From: an uncultured Asticcacaulis sp. | GTDB lineage: Bacteria > Pseudomonadota > Alphaproteobacteria > Caulobacterales > Caulobacteraceae | Direction: 5' to 3' | DNA: 9,621 nucleotides | Assembly: GCA_946480125.1 (NCBI GenBank) | Contig: CAMLIY010000105.1 | Location: 1-9,621, forward strand | Shown here: one piece after another, positions 6,553 through 9,621 of the stretch | How positions within the stretch are numbered: position 1 is the stretch's first letter | How the letters are laid out: each line of letters starts with the position of its first letter | Position numbers and translations under genes: made by a program | The notes under the pieces: generated by a model | What the model was told of the DNA's origin: nothing | The model's input: only the letters and a program-made list of their open reading frames with translations | The model's database searches: none

Positions 6553-8076
6553 ATGTGGAATCGACGTCAGATGATGGTGAGCACGGGCGTGACGGCTGCA
6601 GCAACGGCTATGAGCGGGGTCGCCTGGGCACAGACATCAGTTGCGCTGCCGGTCGAGATTGACGTAACGACGGACCTCGGCGCCCTGGAACACAAGTGGT
6701 CGCGTTGCATCGGTTCTGACAGAGCATCGATCACCCTGCGTGAATCTTGGCGGAACGACCTCGTGCGGTTCAGAAAAGAGGCCGGAATCGAGCGCGTGCG
6801 CTTTCATGGCATCTTAAATGACGACATGGGTGTGCTGCCCGGTGGGCTCGCCGGCAAGGTCCCCAATTTCCAGAACGTCGATGATGCGTTCGATGGCGTT
6901 CTTGATCGCGGTGTTGAGCCGTTCGTAGAACTGAGTTTCATGCCTGGCCGTCTTGCGAGCGGTCCAACCAAACTCAACTTTACCTACAATGCGAACATCA
7001 CCCCGCCCAAGTCCGCAGACGAGTGGGGGGCATTGGTCGGCACGTTCGTCCAGCATCTCGTTGACAGATATGGCATTGCGGAGGTCCGGAAATGGTATTT
7101 CGAGGTTTGGAATGAGCCCAACCTGAAATGGTTCTTCACGGGGACGCAAGACCAGTATTTTGAAATGTACGCGGCGGCCGCGAAGGCCATCAAGGCTGTT
7201 GATGCGTCGATACGGGTTGGCGGGCCGGCGACGTCCTCCGTCGCCTGGGTTCCTGAATTTCTGGCATTCTGCGAGCGGTCGAATTTGCCGGTCGACTTCA
7301 TCTCAACGCACCTGTATCCCGGCGATGACCAAAAACCGATTTTCGGAGAGGCGAATAAATACTCGCAAAATGAGGTCATTCCGAAGGCCATGGAAATGGT
7401 CCGCTCGCAGATAGACGCGACACGGTTCAAGGGAACTGAGTTATGGCTTGGCGAGTGGTCTTCCGATAGCCCCGCCATGATCGCCCACACCATTACAAAC
7501 TGTCTCCCATACGTCCACTGCATGTCGCAGTGGTGCCTAAGTGGCCACTTTGAAGAACTGACAATTCCCAATTTTCAGTTGAAGGAAGGTGACAATGGCT
7601 GGGGCATGATGGCGCATCACAGTATCGCAAAGCCGGCCTTCAATACCTACAAGCTTCTGCATAAGCTTGGACAACGCCGCCTGGCCGGCTCCGGACCGGT
7701 ACTGGCTTCGAAGAGCGGCAAGAGTGTCAGCGCGCTCGTCTGGAACCTCGCTGAGGTGGCGCAGCCGTCGGGCATCCCGGATTCATCAGTGGCTATGCGG
7801 AAAGTCATAGGCGCGGATAAGCGCATTGACGTTCACATCAAAGGCGCCAAGCCAGGACAAGCCGTCAAGATCAGTTATGTCGATATGGTGCGTGGCTCGC
7901 CCTATCCTGAGTGGCGCGCGCTTGGATCGCCAAAGTATCTGTCGCGCGACCAGGCGGACAAAATCAGAAAGGCGGCGGATGTCGCCGCGCCTGAATCCCG
8001 CAAACTGGACCGCGATTGCCGGATCGTTCTCGATATTCCGGCGGAAGGTGTCGCACTCATCGAATTGCTCGTCTGA
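6553..8076 (+). CDS. Tat-exported GH39 family beta-xylosidase-like enzyme
   Basis: 507 residues, the usual size for proteobacterial GH39 proteins. Retaining exo-glycosidase, expected to release terminal beta-xylosyl residues; GH39 also contains arabinopyranosidases and beta-glucosidases. MWNRRQMMVSTG with AWA|Q at 24-27 looks like a Tat signal, so it is probably periplasmic. After it comes the GH39 opening with HKWSRCIGSDRASITLRESW and VRFHGILNDDMGVL. Acid/base: Glu188 in FEVWNEPN. Nucleophile candidate: Glu301 in LWLGEWSSD. A C-terminal beta-sandwich follows the barrel (from about residue 385). Oddities: the residue before the nucleophile is Gly where Thr is usual, and the normally S-D-x-FEE motif reads SGHFEE (330-335), so substrate preference may differ from textbook xylosidases. 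It starts from a strong SD (6541-6545) and is 51 bp from the GH2 gene, with a possible own promoter upstream. Confidence 0.92.
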   Translation: MWNRRQMMVSTGVTAAATAMSGVAWAQTSVALPVEIDVTTDLGALEHKWSRCIGSDRASITLRESWRNDLVRFRKEAGIERVRFHGILNDDMGVLPGGLAGKVPNFQNVDDAFDGVLDRGVEPFVELSFMPGRLASGPTKLNFTYNANITPPKSADEWGALVGTFVQHLVDRYGIAEVRKWYFEVWNEPNLKWFFTGTQDQYFEMYAAAAKAIKAVDASIRVGGPATSSVAWVPEFLAFCERSNLPVDFISTHLYPGDDQKPIFGEANKYSQNEVIPKAMEMVRSQIDATRFKGTELWLGEWSSDSPAMIAHTITNCLPYVHCMSQWCLSGHFEELTIPNFQLKEGDNGWGMMAHHSIAKPAFNTYKLLHKLGQRRLAGSGPVLASKSGKSVSALVWNLAEVAQPSGIPDSSVAMRKVIGADKRIDVHIKGAKPGQAVKISYVDMVRGSPYPEWRALGSPKYLSRDQADKIRKAADVAAPESRKLDRDCRIVLDIPAEGVALIELLV

Positions 8077-8127
8077 TTGCCGAAAGGCCAGTCGCTGTAA
8101 AAGTCGAACCCAATTTAGGCAGAGTAA

Positions 8128-9621
8128 ATGAAAAGACGTACGCTCCTCCAACTCCTCGGCGGCAGCGCCGGTGTGGCATGGCTTCCGGCCGATGCATGGT
8201 CGCAAACGGCAAAAGTGGACCAAACGGGATTGCCGTCTGAAACCTATGCACCGGTGGAGCCCGAAGGGGCGTCCTTAAATGTCGGCTGGCGGTTCTATCC
8301 GGGGGACATCATTGCGCCGCCATTGAAGGAACAATCGGCTTCCTATGTCGCGGCAAAAGCGGGTGGCGCCAGAGGTGCCGCCGGTACGGTCTTCAATGAT
8401 CGCGACTGGCGCGTCTTGGATCTGCCTCACGACTGGGCGATCGAGAGCCCGCCCTCGGCCGAAGAAAACATCGCCCAGGGTTACCGAAAGCGCGGCATCG
8501 GTTGGTATCGCCGCGCCATCACGCTCGATCCTTCCCTTGAGGGACGCTATCTCGAAATTCAATTTGGCGCGATCGCAACCAATGCCCAGGTTTGGTTCAA
8601 CGGCACGCCCGTTGCGCATAACTGGTCGGGGTATAATGGATTTGTCATTGATATCACCTCCATGGCCACGTTCGGCGACAAGACCAACACTTTGGCTGTT
8701 CGGGTTGATGCACAGGCTGCCGAAGGTTGGTGGTATGAAGGCGCAGGCATCTACCGTGACGTCAGACTGGTTGATAGGGCGCCGGTAAGTATCATTACCG
8801 ATGGCGTACACGCCGATCCACGCCGATCGCCCGACGGCGCCTGGCAGGTCCCGGTTGAAGTGACCTTCTATTCGATCGAACAGGCTGAGGCTGATGTTCA
8901 GGTGCTTGCCGAGTTGCTCGATCACGAGGGCAAGGTGATTGCTACGGCGCGTTCGTCGGGAAAATCCATTCCGCTGTGGTGCAGCAAGATTCGTGTTGAA
9001 ATCACGAGATTCGAGCCGGCCTTGTGGTCGGTTGATGATCCCTATCTTTACGCCGTTCGAACGACCTTATTAAAAGCGGGCAAAATTGCAGATGTTCGCA
9101 CGACGCCGTGCGGTTTCCGGACGATCCGTTTCGATGCGGCGACCGGCTTTTATCTGAACGATCGTCCGGTGAAAATCAAAGGTGTCTGCGTCCATCAGGA
9201 CCACGCTGGCGTGGGGGTGGCTGTGCCGCCAGCGATGGTGGACTGGCGGGTCAGGCAGATTAAGGCGATGGGAAGCAACGCCATCCGGTGTTCGCATGGG
9301 GCGCCCGACGTGTCGCTGCTCGACGCCTGCGACCGGCACGGTATTCTGGTCATGGACGAGAACCGGAATTTCAATGTGAGCCCGGACTATGTCGAGCAAC
9401 TGGAGTGGCTCGTGCGCCGCGACCGGAACCACCCCAGTGTATTCATGTGGTCGGTTTTCAACGAAGAACCGCTTCAGGGTACGCCCGCCGGTTACGAGAT
9501 GGTCAGACGAGCTGTCGCCGTTGTCAAAAGCCTCGATGACAGCCGGCCGGTGACGGCCGCCTTGAGCAACGGCATGTTCACGCCCGTGAACGTCAGCCAG
9601 GCCGTCGATGTGGTGGGGTTT
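8128..9621 (+). CDS. Tat-exported GH2 family beta-galactosidase-like enzyme, 3' partial
   Basis: An uninterrupted frame of 498 codons from ATG 8128 to the window edge; the end of the gene lies outside. MKRRTLLQLLGG with AWSQ at 23-26 is a twin-arginine signal peptide. The N-terminal sugar-binding jelly-roll domain (about 45-220) has LPHDWAIE, GWYRR (125-129) and WWYEGAGIYR (201-210). An Ig-like domain (about 225-335) ends at DDPYLYAV. The catalytic barrel then shows KIKGVCVHQDH, NAIRCSHG (384-391), VMDENR (409-413) and WSVFNEEP with acid/base Glu446. The nucleophile Glu would lie beyond the edge, so catalytic completeness cannot be confirmed. Most family members with this wording are beta-galactosidases; beta-glucuronidase, mannosidase or arabinopyranosidase activity is not excluded. 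Start choice rests on the signal peptide; the SD is weak (AGG at 8117-8119, AGAG at 8121-8124). The 51-bp gap to the GH39 gene and lack of a terminator suggest co-transcription. Confidence 0.92.
   Translation, partial: MKRRTLLQLLGGSAGVAWLPADAWSQTAKVDQTGLPSETYAPVEPEGASLNVGWRFYPGDIIAPPLKEQSASYVAAKAGGARGAAGTVFNDRDWRVLDLPHDWAIESPPSAEENIAQGYRKRGIGWYRRAITLDPSLEGRYLEIQFGAIATNAQVWFNGTPVAHNWSGYNGFVIDITSMATFGDKTNTLAVRVDAQAAEGWWYEGAGIYRDVRLVDRAPVSIITDGVHADPRRSPDGAWQVPVEVTFYSIEQAEADVQVLAELLDHEGKVIATARSSGKSIPLWCSKIRVEITRFEPALWSVDDPYLYAVRTTLLKAGKIADVRTTPCGFRTIRFDAATGFYLNDRPVKIKGVCVHQDHAGVGVAVPPAMVDWRVRQIKAMGSNAIRCSHGAPDVSLLDACDRHGILVMDENRNFNVSPDYVEQLEWLVRRDRNHPSVFMWSVFNEEPLQGTPAGYEMVRRAVAVVKSLDDSRPVTAALSNGMFTPVNVSQAVDVVGF

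Noticed and set aside
6984..7571. Minus-strand open frame of 195 codons
   Set aside because: It is antisense to the GH39 gene, including its catalytic motifs, and shows no domain signature or good SD.
8079..8091. Small GCC-GAAA-GGC hairpin in the GH39-GH2 gap
   Set aside because: A 3-bp stem without a T-run is too weak to call a terminator or a regulatory element.
8275..8925. Long minus-strand open frame (216 codons)
   Set aside because: It lies wholly inside the GH2 gene, its translation has no recognisable motif, and the + strand frame has clear GH2 signatures.

Overview
The window looks like part of a carbohydrate-utilisation locus of a Gram-negative bacterium, most likely an alphaproteobacterium of the Caulobacterales or Sphingomonadales; a Caulobacter/Asticcacaulis-type organism fits best. 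The reasons are a TonB-dependent outer-membrane receptor without a SusD partner, several glycoside hydrolases with twin-arginine signal peptides, moderately high GC, and receptor plug wording typical of that group. The genus is inference only. All credible genes are on the + strand and coding density is about 95%. There are no RNA genes, mobile elements, CRISPR arrays or integration scars.

Layout: (1) 1-2393, a TonB-dependent receptor whose extreme N-terminus lies before the window. (2) 2394-2519, a gap holding a strong intrinsic terminator (2411-2457) and the ribosome binding site of the next gene. (3) 2520-3935, a family GH1 beta-glucosidase-like enzyme. (4) 4002-6362, a family GH3 exo-beta-glycosidase. 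(5) 6363-6552, the longest non-coding stretch (190 bp), with a putative promoter, an overlapping palindromic operator, and a stable hairpin in the presumed leader. (6) 6553-8076, a family GH39 beta-xylosidase-like enzyme. (7) 8128 to the window end, a family GH2 beta-galactosidase-like enzyme cut by the edge. No gene-free stretch exceeds 300 bases.

How it may work: the receptor would import an oligosaccharide or glycoside across the outer membrane. Four exo-acting beta-glycosidases of different families, each with an N-terminal RR motif and so probably Tat-exported, would strip glucosyl, xylosyl and galactosyl-type residues in the periplasm. No endo-acting depolymerase, inner-membrane transporter or regulator is visible. 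The true substrate (xyloglucan-like oligosaccharide, other decorated hemicellulose fragment, or plant secondary-metabolite glycoside) cannot be decided from this window.

The points most worth a second look are the altered active-site motifs in the GH1 and GH39 enzymes, the palindrome/promoter plus hairpin before the GH39 gene, and a calcium-loop-like motif with paired cysteines in the receptor. I see no wholly new type of system; this is a recognisable class of locus with some unusual members.
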